Assembly: GCA_017504065.1 (NCBI GenBank)
Contig: JAFVRU010000162.1
Coordinates: forward strand, 1 to 12,615
Direction of reading: 5' to 3'
Length of the DNA stretch: 12,615 nt
Origin: Clostridia bacterium
GTDB lineage: Bacteria > Bacillota > Clostridia > Christensenellales > Borkfalkiaceae
The notes under the pieces are model-generated. The model had not been told where the DNA came from, ran no database searches, and saw nothing but the letters and a program-made list of their open reading frames with translations. A program made the position numbers and the translations under genes. Positions 1-6,173 of the stretch are shown here, piece after piece (positions within the stretch are counted from its first letter, which is position 1; each line of letters starts with the position of its first letter).

Positions 1-548
1 AGCATTTTTACGATAGCGCCGCAGGAGCTTTTTTGTTTGAAAACAGCTCGAAAATCGCGGAGATTGGGTCGGGCGCGGGATTTCCGTCTATCGTTTTAAA
101 AATCGTCAATCCAAGTCTAGAATTTTCCCTTTTCGAAAGCGTAGGGAAAAAATGCGAATTTTTACACGCGGTTGTGGATAAGTTAGGGTTTCAAGGAATG
201 CATATTTATAACATTCGGGCAGAAGACGCGTTAAAGGAAAAAATACATCGGGAACAGTATGATTTTGCGACGGCTCGGGCGGTTGCGAGAATGAATACGT
301 TAACGGAATACTGTTTGCCGTTTGTCAAAGTCGGCGGAAAATTCGTTGCCTATAAAAGCGGGGAAACGGAAGAAATAGACGAAGCGAAAAACGCTTATAA
401 AGTATTGGGTGGAAAGCTTGCGAAAACGTATGAATACGAATTGCCCGAAAACTACGGTAAACGGATACTCGCCGTCGTGGAAAAGGTAAAAAATACTCCC
501 CCGCAGTACCCGCGCGGACAGGGAAAGGAACGGAAACAACCGCTTTGA
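1..548 (+). CDS. rsmG: 16S rRNA (guanine-N7) methyltransferase RsmG, 5' end cut by the window edge
   Basis: RsmG (GidB) methylates N7 of a guanine in the 530 loop of 16S rRNA using S-adenosylmethionine, in the cytoplasm. The reading frame is open from base 3, and the first visible residues, HFYDSAAGAF, match the conserved HflDS stretch near the N-terminus of the family. The TTG at 33 is therefore internal, and about 50 to 70 residues probably lie off the window. The SAM-binding glycine loop reads EIGSGAGFP (bases about 60-86). Downstream are the family's RAVARMNTLTEYCLP stretch and a GGKFVAYKSG strand. The C-terminus (YPRGQGKERKQPL) is the usual RsmG tail and ends in TGA at 546-548. In many Firmicutes rsmG follows mnmG and precedes noc/parA/parB; here it precedes dnaN by 123 bp. 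The family call is firm; only the start is missing. Confidence 0.93.
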   Translation, partial: HFYDSAAGAFLFENSSKIAEIGSGAGFPSIVLKIVNPSLEFSLFESVGKKCEFLHAVVDKLGFQGMHIYNIRAEDALKEKIHREQYDFATARAVARMNTLTEYCLPFVKVGGKFVAYKSGETEEIDEAKNAYKVLGGKLAKTYEYELPENYGKRILAVVEKVKNTPPQYPRGQGKERKQPL

Positions 549-600
549 GAAATTTCCTTAAAGCGATATCGTGAAAATGTTTTAAAAACCTTGTTTTTAC

Positions 601-629
601 TTGCAAAAAAATCCGATTTATAGTAAAAT
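601..629 (+). promoter_or_regulatory. Sigma-A-type promoter for dnaN
   Basis: A -35 box TTGCAA (601-606) and a -10 box TAAAAT (624-629) are separated by exactly 17 bp, 43 bp before the dnaN start. The boxes deviate from consensus by two bases and one base respectively. The position in the rsmG-dnaN gap suggests dnaN can be transcribed separately from rsmG. I saw no clear terminator after rsmG, so read-through is also possible. Confidence 0.55.
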
Positions 630-671
630 AAAAAGGTAAGAAAAAATGCGATCCACAAGGAGAGAAAAGTT

Positions 672-1790
672 ATGAAATTTGTTTGTGATGGAATGGTGCT
701 TTCGGATGCGGCGATGACGGTAAGCAAAGCTTGCGCGTTAAAGACGGTTACGCCTATTTTGGAATGTATGAAAATCAAAGCGGAAAACGACGGCTTGATC
801 ATGACGGCGTACGACGGCGAAATTTCCATTGAAAAGAAGATTACCGCCGAAGTTATGGAAGAAGGCGAGCTTTGCGTCAACGGGAAAATGTTTGCCGATT
901 TCGTCGGAAAAATTTCCGCGTTCGAAGTCGTAATTTCTTCCAATGAAAAAGGTATTAAAATCAACTACGCGGACAGCGAATCCTTTATGCAAGCCCTTTC
1001 TTCCGAAGATTTCCCCCGCTTGGGCGATCGTTCGGTAGACGGAAAAAATTATTTCGAAACCAAGGAATCGGATTTGAAAAAACTCATTTCCGAAGTCGTG
1101 TTCTGTTGCGCAACGGACGAAAGTAGACCCATTTTGAAAGGTTGTTTATTGGAAGCGAAAGACGGAGTTTTGACAGCGACGGCGCTCGACGGATTCCGTA
1201 TGGCGTGTTCGTTTTGTCAAGCGGAAGCAGGCAGCGGAAGTTTGAAAATCGTATGCCCTGCAAGAACGCTGACCGAAATTTCCCGTATGCTCGACGGGGA
1301 CGAGCTTTTGAAAATTTACGCGGACAAGAATTTGCTTTCGGTAGCGGTCAAAGATACGGTGATTACGTCAAGACTGTACGCTGGCGAATTCGTTCGGAAA
1401 GAAAATATTTATCCCTTGGAATCTACGACGAAAATAACGGTGCGTAGAGCGGAACTTATTGATAGCGTAGAACGCGCGTCCGTACTCATTCGCGGGGATA
1501 AAAACAACTTGATTTTGCTCGATATTAAAAACGGAAAGGTCGTGATTAACGCGAACTCCGAAATGGGGAAAGTAGAAGAAACGGTATCGGCGGCGCTTGA
1601 CGGGAAAGAATTGCGGATCGCGATGAACGCGAAATATTTGCTCGACGCAGTCAAGGCTTTGGATGAAGAAGAAATCAAACTCTGCTTCACGTCGTCCATC
1701 TCCCCGTTCACTTTGGAAAATGCGGAAAACACGCGCGCGCAGTACTTGATTTTGCCCGTTCGGACAAGCAATTCGCAGTCAAACGGCTAA
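672..1790 (+). CDS. dnaN: DNA polymerase III sliding clamp (beta subunit) DnaN
   Basis: DnaN forms the dimeric ring that tethers DNA polymerase III to DNA and is a docking hub for replication and repair proteins. The protein has 372 residues, the normal length for three repeated clamp domains. Recognisable stretches are TDESRPILKG at residues 148-157 (start of domain 2), LYAGEFVRKENIYP at 235-248 (the family's GEFP..y..iiP region leading into domain 3), and LPVRTS at 361-366, the conserved C-terminal segment that forms part of the peptide-binding pocket. A short polar tail, NSQSNG, follows. The ATG at 672 has an AAGGAGAG ribosome binding site about 8 bases upstream. dnaN normally lies directly after dnaA in Firmicutes; here its upstream neighbour is rsmG, and no dnaA is present in the window. 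A candidate promoter lies at 601-629, and a separate strong promoter follows the gene. Confidence 0.97.
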   Translation: MKFVCDGMVLSDAAMTVSKACALKTVTPILECMKIKAENDGLIMTAYDGEISIEKKITAEVMEEGELCVNGKMFADFVGKISAFEVVISSNEKGIKINYADSESFMQALSSEDFPRLGDRSVDGKNYFETKESDLKKLISEVVFCCATDESRPILKGCLLEAKDGVLTATALDGFRMACSFCQAEAGSGSLKIVCPARTLTEISRMLDGDELLKIYADKNLLSVAVKDTVITSRLYAGEFVRKENIYPLESTTKITVRRAELIDSVERASVLIRGDKNNLILLDIKNGKVVINANSEMGKVEETVSAALDGKELRIAMNAKYLLDAVKALDEEEIKLCFTSSISPFTLENAENTRAQYLILPVRTSNSQSNG

Positions 1791-1839
1791 AAAAGCGGAA
1801 GAAGAAGCAAAGAAAAGCGGAAAGAGCGTTGAAAATTAC

Positions 1840-1868
1840 TTGACGAGTTCGTCCGTTTGCGTTATAAT
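1840..1868 (+). promoter_or_regulatory. Strong sigma-A promoter of the rpmH-rnpA-yidD-yidC-jag operon
   Basis: TTGACG (1840-1845) and TATAAT (1863-1868) are separated by exactly 17 bp. Only one base differs from the sigma-70/sigma-A consensus. A start about 7 bases after the -10 box would give an rpmH leader of roughly 78 nt. This is the strongest promoter seen in the window, as expected for a ribosomal protein gene. The dnaN-rpmH gap (1791-1952) contains no DnaA boxes, although in many Firmicutes oriC lies just upstream of rpmH. Confidence 0.85.
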
Positions 1869-1952
1869 AAATGAAGTTATCGTGGGGTAGACCGCGATAT
1901 ACGGACAAAAAATAAAAATCAGATAAAAAACAAATAGTTTAGGAGAACGGTT

Positions 1953-2087
1953 ATGAAAAGAACTTACCAACCCAAAAAGAGAACGAGAAGCAAGGTACAC
2001 GGATTCCGTAAGAGAATGGCTACGACGGCAGGCAGAAGAGTGCTGAAAAGACGTAGAGACAAGGGCAGAAAGAGATTGACGCACTAA
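1953..2087 (+). CDS. rpmH: 50S ribosomal protein L34
   Basis: L34 is a small basic protein of the large ribosomal subunit. The 44-residue product begins MKRTYQPKKRTRSKVHGF and continues through RKRM.TT.GRRVLKRRR to RKRLTH, which is the family signature over its whole length. The usual length is 44 to 46 residues. The ATG has an AGGAG ribosome binding site at 1941-1945, seven bases upstream, and the TAA stop is at 2085-2087. It is the first gene of the operon after the strong promoter at 1840-1868, and rnpA follows 106 bp later, as in most bacteria. Nothing in the protein is unusual. Confidence 0.98.
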   Translation: MKRTYQPKKRTRSKVHGFRKRMATTAGRRVLKRRRDKGRKRLTH

Positions 2088-2113
2088 AAAGCAAAACGAA
2101 CGGACATTCCTTT

Positions 2114-2130
2114 CCTTAATTTGATTAAGG
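2114..2130 (+). promoter_or_regulatory. Hairpin overlapping the ribosome binding site of the rnpA leader ORF
   Basis: CCTTAAT (2114-2120), loop TTG (2121-2123) and ATTAAGG (2124-2130) form a perfect 7-bp inverted repeat. The 3' arm includes the AAGG of the AAGGAG ribosome binding site at 2127-2132, so the folded form would hide that site. There is no T-run after it, so it is not an ordinary terminator. A role in control or mRNA processing between rpmH and rnpA is inferred. Confidence 0.5.
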
Positions 2131-2137
2131 AGAGGAT

Positions 2138-2197
2138 TTGCCATTTTTAACAACGGGGAATAAGGCGTTCGTTTATAGGTTAAAAACGGATAAATGA
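2138..2197 (+). CDS. Possible 19-residue leader peptide translationally coupled to rnpA
   Basis: A TTG codon at 2138 lies five bases after a full AAGGAG motif (2127-2132) and opens a 19-codon frame reading MPFLTTGNKAFVYRLKTDK. Its TGA stop (2195-2197) overlaps the ATG of rnpA (2194-2196) as ATGA, the classic geometry of translational coupling. rnpA itself has no recognisable Shine-Dalgarno in the 15 bases before its start, so this AAGGAG is the only good site that can feed ribosomes to it. The peptide resembles no family I know and may matter only through its translation. It could be chance; conservation of the frame in relatives would decide. Confidence 0.4.
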   Translation: MPFLTTGNKAFVYRLKTDK

Positions 2198-2511
2198 AGT
2201 ATTTAAGACTGAAAAAACAAGCGGACTTTCAAAGGTTGTTTCAAAAAGGAATGCGGGCGTTTTCGCCGTCGCTTACAATGCTCTATCGACCGTCGGACAA
2301 GATGCGTATGGGCATTTCCATCGGTAAAAAACACGGGAAAAGCGTACGGAGAAACCGCATTAAAAGACTTTTAAGAGAAGCGTTCCGTTCCGCGCAAGGA
2401 AACATGCAACGGACGTATTCCGTCGTGTTAGTTCCCAAAGTGCGAGATGAATACTCCTTTCAAACGTTCGAACGGCACTTAAAATGTATGATAGAAAAAG
2501 AGAATTTGTAA
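2194..2511 (+). CDS. rnpA: Ribonuclease P protein component
   Basis: RnpA is the basic protein subunit that binds RNase P RNA and helps it recognise precursor tRNA for 5' leader removal. The product has 105 residues, slightly shorter than the usual 110 to 120. The N-terminus (YLRLKKQADFQRLFQKG) has the aromatic residues of the central cleft that contacts the tRNA leader. The family signature GKSVRRNRIKRLLREAF, containing the RNR motif, lies at about residues 48-64. The last residues overlap the proposed start of yidD by 28 bp. The ATG at 2194 has no clear ribosome binding site and overlaps the stop of a short leader frame, so translation is probably coupled. The rpmH-rnpA-yidD-yidC order supports the call. 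Confidence 0.96.
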   Translation: MKYLRLKKQADFQRLFQKGMRAFSPSLTMLYRPSDKMRMGISIGKKHGKSVRRNRIKRLLREAFRSAQGNMQRTYSVVLVPKVRDEYSFQTFERHLKCMIEKENL

Positions 2512-2810
2512 GGGCGAAGTTTTTCCGTATGCTTGCGGAAAACGCGAAATATTTGCGCAAAACGGTATTCAAACCGTATTTGAAGATGCTTTGTTTGCGT
2601 ATGATTCTCTTTTATCAACGGCATTTATCCAAACATACCTGTCGCTATACCCCCACTTGCTCGCAATATACCCTGGAATGTATCCATAACCACGGCACGG
2701 TCGTGGGGATTTTATTAGGTACATGGCGGATTTTGCGGTGTAATCCTTGGTCCAAAGGCGGCTATGATCCCGCCCCGGAAAAGTATAGAAAAAAACGTTG
2801 GCTATTATAG
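2484..2810 (+). CDS. yidD: Membrane protein insertion efficiency factor YidD
   Basis: YidD is a small protein that associates with the inner face of the membrane and assists YidC-dependent insertion. The conserved core reads ILFYQRHLSKHTCRYTPTCSQYT (residues 41-63, quoted across two helices) and ILRCNPWSKGGYDP (83-96), with cysteines at 53, 59, 65 and 86. The 108-residue form starts at ATG 2484, inside the end of rnpA, and has no ribosome binding site, which suggests coupling. Typical YidD proteins are about 70 to 85 residues, so the start could instead be ATG 2529 (93 residues) or the methionine at residue 35 (MLCLRMILFYQ). The extra N-terminus is basic and could be an amphipathic extension. 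Family assignment is firm; the start is uncertain. Confidence 0.9.
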   Translation: MYDRKREFVRAKFFRMLAENAKYLRKTVFKPYLKMLCLRMILFYQRHLSKHTCRYTPTCSQYTLECIHNHGTVVGILLGTWRILRCNPWSKGGYDPAPEKYRKKRWLL

Positions 2811-2822
2811 CCGAATAAATAA

Positions 2823-2844
2823 ACGTTCGGGATTTTCCCGACGT
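2823..2844 (+). promoter_or_regulatory. Intercistronic hairpin just before the yidC ribosome binding site
   Basis: TCGGGA (2827-2832), loop TTT and TCCCGA (2836-2841) form a 6-bp stem, extended by ACG/CGT across a single bulged T. The AAAGGA ribosome binding site of yidC (2847-2852) follows within three bases, and there is no T-run, so this is not a terminator. A role in mRNA stability or translation is inferred only. Confidence 0.45.
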
Positions 2845-2857
2845 AAAAAGGAAAACA

Positions 2858-4345
2858 ATGGAAATTATCAATTTTGTGGACATAGGAGTTCCTATTTTTG
2901 GAGAAACTTACGGCGTATCCTTGAACTGGATCGGCAACTTGATTCGGTTGCTCGTTTCCGGCGTGGGCGTAGTCGGCGTGGGTATTATTCTCTTTTCCTT
3001 AGTTTTAAAACTCGTGGTTTTGCCCTTCGACGTATTCCAAAGAATCTCGATGCGTAAGCAAAACAACAAGATGAAAGAACAGAAAGAGAAGATGGAACGG
3101 CTGCAAAAGCAGTATGCCAACAATAAAGAGATGTATAATCAAAAGGTTATGGAAATGTACAAGGAAAACGGGTTTTCCATGTGCTCGTCCTGTTTGCCGA
3201 TGATTATATCGCTCGTCATCTTCATCGTTGCGATCAACGCGTTCAACGCGTATTCGCAATATTCTAACGTGCAAAACTACAATACCATGGTAGAAGCGTA
3301 CAATGCGGAGCTCAAATCCTATTGCGCGGAAATTAAGGAAGAAAACGTATCTTGGAAAGAAGGCGACGAACAAATTCTTGTAAAAGATGAAAACGGAAAC
3401 GACAAATATATCTATTTCACAACGGCGTATAACGCGGAATACGGTGTAACGGCTGCGGAAATTGCGCAAAATATCGGTAAAGCGAAAAAGAATTACTATA
3501 TCGACGTAAACAAAATCGCAAAAGACGCAGACGTTGATTTGGCGGACGGAAAAGCGGATACGTTTGCGGGTCAAGTTATGGAATATGCATATAACGTTTA
3601 TACGGAAACGCAACAAACTGTAGATCCGATCGACGTGAGCACGGCGGTTCAAAACTATTTTATAGAATGCGGTCAAAACGCGGTTGTGGACGCATACCAA
3701 AACACCGTCAAGGACAGAACGCAATTCCTTTGGATCAAGAACGTATGGTCCACGGACGCGAGCTATAAACATCCCGTATTGAGCTATTCCAAGTTCGCGT
3801 CGGAAGCGAAGCAGGAAAAATTCAAAGTAGACGGGAAAAAGGTGAAATACGGTTCGATCAGCGAAAAGACGGGTACGGACGTATACACGGAAAGCACCTA
3901 TAACGTAATTACGGCGAAATTGACGAAAGAAAAGAAACAAGCGAACGGGTATTATATCCTGATCGCGCTGTCTATCGGTACGATCTTGTTGCAACAATTC
4001 GTTTCGATGCGTTCGCAAAAAGACCAACAAAAATACGCGTCCGTAGACGGACAAGGCGGTTCGCAGCAAAAGATCATGATGGTCGTAATGACGGGTATGT
4101 TCGCGATCTTCTCGTTTATGTATAGCGCGGCATTCTCGCTCTATATGATCACGAGTAATATCTTCTCGCTACTCTCGACAATCGTAATCAATAAGCTCGT
4201 AGACCGAAGCGCGGCGAAAAAAGAAGCTCGGGCGGTGGAAGCAAAACTCGGCAATCGTCATACCGCGCGTTTGGAAGCGGCGAAGAACGCAGGGAAGAAC
4301 TCGGCGAAAAGCAGCCAAGACAAGAAATCCCAAAAAAAGAAATAA
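2858..4345 (+). CDS. yidC: Membrane protein insertase YidC/Oxa1/SpoIIIJ family, with a large predicted extracytoplasmic insertion
   Basis: YidC inserts and folds membrane proteins, alone or with Sec. At 495 residues this protein is far longer than the usual 250 to 290 of Gram-positive homologues. The core is present: a first helix LFSLVLKLVVLPFDVFQ (45-61), a charged cytoplasmic hairpin (about 62-107, coiled-coil-like), a second helix CLPMIISLVIFIVAINAF (112-129), the conserved FLWIKNVWSTD (290-300), and helices at about 364-383, 405-424 and 426-446. The basic tail (450-495) is typical. About 150 residues (136-286) are inserted between the second helix and FLWI, and a further stretch of about 50 (311-360) before the third helix. 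Both should face outward by the family's topology. The groove arginine of the family appears as Lys51. Start ATG 2858 has AAAGGA five bases upstream. It lies between yidD and jag, as expected. Confidence 0.94.
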   Translation: MEIINFVDIGVPIFGETYGVSLNWIGNLIRLLVSGVGVVGVGIILFSLVLKLVVLPFDVFQRISMRKQNNKMKEQKEKMERLQKQYANNKEMYNQKVMEMYKENGFSMCSSCLPMIISLVIFIVAINAFNAYSQYSNVQNYNTMVEAYNAELKSYCAEIKEENVSWKEGDEQILVKDENGNDKYIYFTTAYNAEYGVTAAEIAQNIGKAKKNYYIDVNKIAKDADVDLADGKADTFAGQVMEYAYNVYTETQQTVDPIDVSTAVQNYFIECGQNAVVDAYQNTVKDRTQFLWIKNVWSTDASYKHPVLSYSKFASEAKQEKFKVDGKKVKYGSISEKTGTDVYTESTYNVITAKLTKEKKQANGYYILIALSIGTILLQQFVSMRSQKDQQKYASVDGQGGSQQKIMMVVMTGMFAIFSFMYSAAFSLYMITSNIFSLLSTIVINKLVDRSAAKKEARAVEAKLGNRHTARLEAAKNAGKNSAKSSQDKKSQKKK

Positions 4346-4365
4346 CGGATAAAAGGTAAAAAGCG

Positions 4366-4395
4366 CCCCGAAATCAGCGCAATATTCTTTCGGGG
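4366..4395 (+). promoter_or_regulatory. Intercistronic hairpin between yidC and jag
   Basis: CCCCGAAA (4366-4373) and TTTCGGGG (4388-4395) are perfect 8-bp complements around a 14-base loop. The AAGGAG ribosome binding site of jag (4398-4403) begins three bases after the stem. No T-run follows, so transcription probably continues into jag. An mRNA-processing or translation role is inferred. Confidence 0.5.
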
Positions 4396-4411
4396 GTAAG
4401 GAGTTATAAAA

Positions 4412-5320
4412 ATGAAGTATACGGAGTTTACCGGTAAAACGGTAGAAGAAGCGATCGAGAAAGGGTTAGAAGAACTCGGTCTTACAGCGGAAAATGCGGA
4501 CGTACGCATTTTGGAAGAAGGAAAGAAAAAGCTGTTCGGTTCGGTGAAAGCGCGTGTGGAAATTGCGCCGAAAGACGGCGTAGAAGTCGCTGCTAAATCT
4601 GAACCTACGCAAGAAAAAAGCAATAAAACGGACGGAGAAAGAACGGTAGAGTTCTTGGAAGGGTTGTTCAAACTCTTGAACATTACCGCTTGTACGGAGT
4701 TGGTTTCCGAAGACGAAAAAGTAGAAATCAACGTAACGGCGGCGAATACGAACTCGGTCATCGGCAAACGTGGCGCGATGCTCGACGCAATCCAAACGCT
4801 TGCGGGCGCGGTTGCAAATACGGGCAGAGAAGAATACAAGCGCGTAGTCGTTGACTGTGAAAATTACCGTGAAAACCGTGAAGCGACGTTGACGAAGCTT
4901 GCGGACAACTTGGCGCAAAAAGCGACGAGATTGGGCAAGAAAATCAAGCTTGAACCGATGAACCCGTACGAAAGACGGATCATTCACGCAGCGCTCGCGG
5001 AAAAAGAAGGCGTTTCCACGCAAAGCGAAGGCAAAGAACCCAACCGTTATTTGGTGATCATTCCCGAAAACTTGGAAGATCCCACTGCGCCTGCAATCCC
5101 TGCAAGAGCGGAACGTAACGATCGGCGCGACCGCGGTTACGGCAACCGCGATAGACGCGATCGCGGCGGACGCGGCGGCATGAACAAGAAACCGTTCAAC
5201 CGCGACAGACGTCGTGAAGCTCCGAAAGGCAGCGGCGCAACCGGCGGAACGAGCCTGAAATCGTCCAACGATTTCTTCGGTATCTTCCTTGGCAACAGCG
5301 GCAACGACGAAAATAAATAA
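4412..5320 (+). CDS. jag: Jag/KhpB (EloR) RNA-binding protein with an Arg/Gly-rich tail
   Basis: Jag (KhpB, EloR) is a cytoplasmic RNA-binding protein that works with KhpA and is linked to control of cell elongation and cell-wall synthesis in Firmicutes. The 302 residues contain a Jag_N domain at about 1-52 (ending KKLFGSVKARVEI), a KH domain at about 78-150 with the RNA-binding loop IGKRG at 117-121, and an R3H domain at about 155-217 containing LEPMNPYERRIIHAAL (180-195) and SEGKEPNRYLVI (205-216). Beyond the R3H domain is an unusual tail (about 230-302) rich in Arg, Asp and Gly (RDRRDRGGRGG), ending in a short hydrophobic patch, DFFGIFLGN (287-295). The start has AAGGAG eight bases upstream. 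It lies directly after yidC, its usual neighbour, and is followed by strong terminators. Confidence 0.95.
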   Translation: MKYTEFTGKTVEEAIEKGLEELGLTAENADVRILEEGKKKLFGSVKARVEIAPKDGVEVAAKSEPTQEKSNKTDGERTVEFLEGLFKLLNITACTELVSEDEKVEINVTAANTNSVIGKRGAMLDAIQTLAGAVANTGREEYKRVVVDCENYRENREATLTKLADNLAQKATRLGKKIKLEPMNPYERRIIHAALAEKEGVSTQSEGKEPNRYLVIIPENLEDPTAPAIPARAERNDRRDRGYGNRDRRDRGGRGGMNKKPFNRDRRREAPKGSGATGGTSLKSSNDFFGIFLGNSGNDENK

Positions 5321-5324
5321 AAAC

Positions 5325-5354
5325 AAGCCCCTTGCATTTTCGCAGGGGGCTTTT
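5325..5354 (+). terminator. Rho-independent terminator of the rpmH-jag operon
   Basis: AAGCCCCTTGC (5325-5335), a six-base loop and GCAGGGGGCTT (5342-5352) form an 11-bp stem with one G-T wobble, followed directly by T residues. It starts five bases after the jag stop codon. Confidence 0.9.
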
Positions 5355-5363
5355 ATAAAGCAA

Positions 5364-5392
5364 AAAACCACGCAAACAATTTGCGTGGTTTT
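5364..5392. terminator. Bidirectional terminator between jag and the convergent zinc-ribbon gene
   Basis: AAAACCACGCAAA (5364-5376), loop CAA and TTTGCGTGGTTTT (5380-5392) form a perfect 13-bp stem. It has a T-run on the + side and an A-run (5362-5367) on the left, which reads as a T-run on the - strand. It lies six bases beyond the stop of the - strand gene ending at 5398, so it can end transcription from both directions. Confidence 0.88.
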
Positions 5393-5397
5393 ATCAA

Positions 5398-5763
5398 TTA
5401 AATGTTTGCCGATCCTTGGCTTAAAGCTTTGGAAAGTTTGTTGATTTCTTTTCCTAAATAGTCTATTCTTTGGTATAACTTGTTCGCCTGCTCTTGTTGC
5501 TTATGGATATGGTATAAACCGATAGGAATATCTATAATCGTCCAACATAAAAGCACCGTATACACTTTATACCAAAAAATAGTTTTGTTGGTCTGTGTAA
5601 ACTCAATTTGTTTTTTGCTTAATTCTTCTTCAAATTCTTCTTTTCTACACGCAGGACAAATTCCTGTATGTCCGCTATAAGACGAACAATTTGAACACAT
5701 ACCTTTGCCGCATTTTTTGCAAGCAGCAATAGCCTCTTTTGCGCTGTGAATAAAACACTTCAT
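5398..5763 (-). CDS. B-box-like zinc-ribbon protein with one membrane segment and a coiled-coil tail
   Basis: No specific function can be named. The 121-residue product starts MKCFIHSAKEAIAACKKCGK and shows C3, H6, C15, C18, C23, C26, C36 and C39. This spacing fits a B-box-type zinc finger followed by a CxxC pair, as found at the N-terminus of many Firmicutes membrane proteins. A hydrophobic helix follows at about residues 63-84, and a polar, coiled-coil-like segment at about 86-116. The ATG at 5763 is preferred because GAGGTG (5770-5775 on the opposite strand) lies six bases upstream; a GTG at 5772 in the same frame would overlap that site. It is divergent from the XRE regulator at 5882. The DNA is clearly more AT-rich than its neighbours, which hints at a separate origin. 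Confidence 0.75.
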   Translation of the reverse strand: MKCFIHSAKEAIAACKKCGKGMCSNCSSYSGHTGICPACRKEEFEEELSKKQIEFTQTNKTIFWYKVYTVLLCWTIIDIPIGLYHIHKQQEQANKLYQRIDYLGKEINKLSKALSQGSANI

Positions 5764-5805
5764 AATCAACACCTCGTATATAATGTACCATATCGGTCAA
5801 TTATT

Positions 5806-5834
5806 AGTATACCATAGTATTTTTAACATGTCAA
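5806..5834 (-). promoter_or_regulatory. Consensus sigma-A promoter of the zinc-ribbon gene
   Basis: On the - strand, TTGACA (5829-5834) and TATACT (5806-5811) are separated by exactly 17 bp; the -35 box is a perfect match. Transcription would start near 5799, giving a leader of about 35 nt. The pentamer AGTAT occurs at 5806-5810, 5816-5820 and 5850-5854. The first two copies are 10 bp apart and overlap the promoter, so they could be operator half-sites for the divergent XRE regulator (inference). Confidence 0.75.
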
Positions 5835-5843
5835 GCAATATTT

Positions 5844-5849
5844 TATAAT
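5844..5849 (+). promoter_or_regulatory. Probable -10 box of the XRE regulator gene
   Basis: A perfect TATAAT lies 33 bases before the ATG at 5882. The matching -35 region (5821-5826, TTTTAA) is poor, so the promoter may be weak or activator-dependent. It lies only 9 bp beyond the -35 box of the divergent promoter, so the two polymerase footprints overlap. Confidence 0.4.
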
Positions 5850-5881
5850 AGTATTGTAAAAATTGATTTTAAGGTTGAGTT

Positions 5882-6169
5882 ATGGAAAAAACGTTAAACG
5901 AAAATATAAAATATTTACGAACACAAAGCGGAATGAACCAAGTGGAATTTGCAAAAAAAATGAGCGTAACCAAGCAATGTGTTTCTAATTGGGAGAACGA
6001 TAACGTTTTACCGTCTATCGAAATGTTGGTCAGAATTGCCAAATTTTTTAATGTGTCAACGGATTATTTGTTAGGAATTGAAGCAAAGGAAACAATCGAT
6101 GTACAAGGATTAACGGCGGATGAAATTTCGCATATACGATTATTGGTAAGTGATATTAAGAATAAATAA
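5882..6169 (+). CDS. XRE-family helix-turn-helix transcriptional regulator
   Basis: This is a small DNA-binding regulator of the Cro/CI (HTH_3) class. The 95-residue product has the five-helix domain at about residues 7-63: LNENIKYLRTQSGMNQVEFA, a recognition helix around SVTKQCVSNWEN (28-39), and FNVSTDYLLGI (56-66), which closes the domain in this family. The tail LTADEISHIRLLVSDIKNK is a common short C-terminus among clostridial XRE proteins and may aid dimerisation. The start has AAGG (5871-5874) seven bases upstream. A strong terminator follows immediately. It is divergent from the zinc-ribbon gene and may regulate it or itself, since their promoters overlap. The target is unknown. Confidence 0.88.
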   Translation: MEKTLNENIKYLRTQSGMNQVEFAKKMSVTKQCVSNWENDNVLPSIEMLVRIAKFFNVSTDYLLGIEAKETIDVQGLTADEISHIRLLVSDIKNK

Positions 6170-6173
6170 AGCA

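Noticed and set aside
655..661. Single DnaA-like site (GATCCACA) before dnaN
   Set aside because: It is isolated, with two mismatches and no companions; it is not enough for an origin or a DnaA control site.
3005..4069. 354-codon open frame on the - strand across yidC
   Set aside because: It lies wholly antisense to a well-supported yidC, has no ribosome binding site, and its Arg/Phe-rich product fits no family. It is a by-product of the codon usage of yidC.
4466..5371. 301-codon open frame on the - strand across jag
   Set aside because: It is antisense to all three conserved Jag domains and runs through the operon terminator, with an Arg/Phe-rich composition typical of antisense frames.
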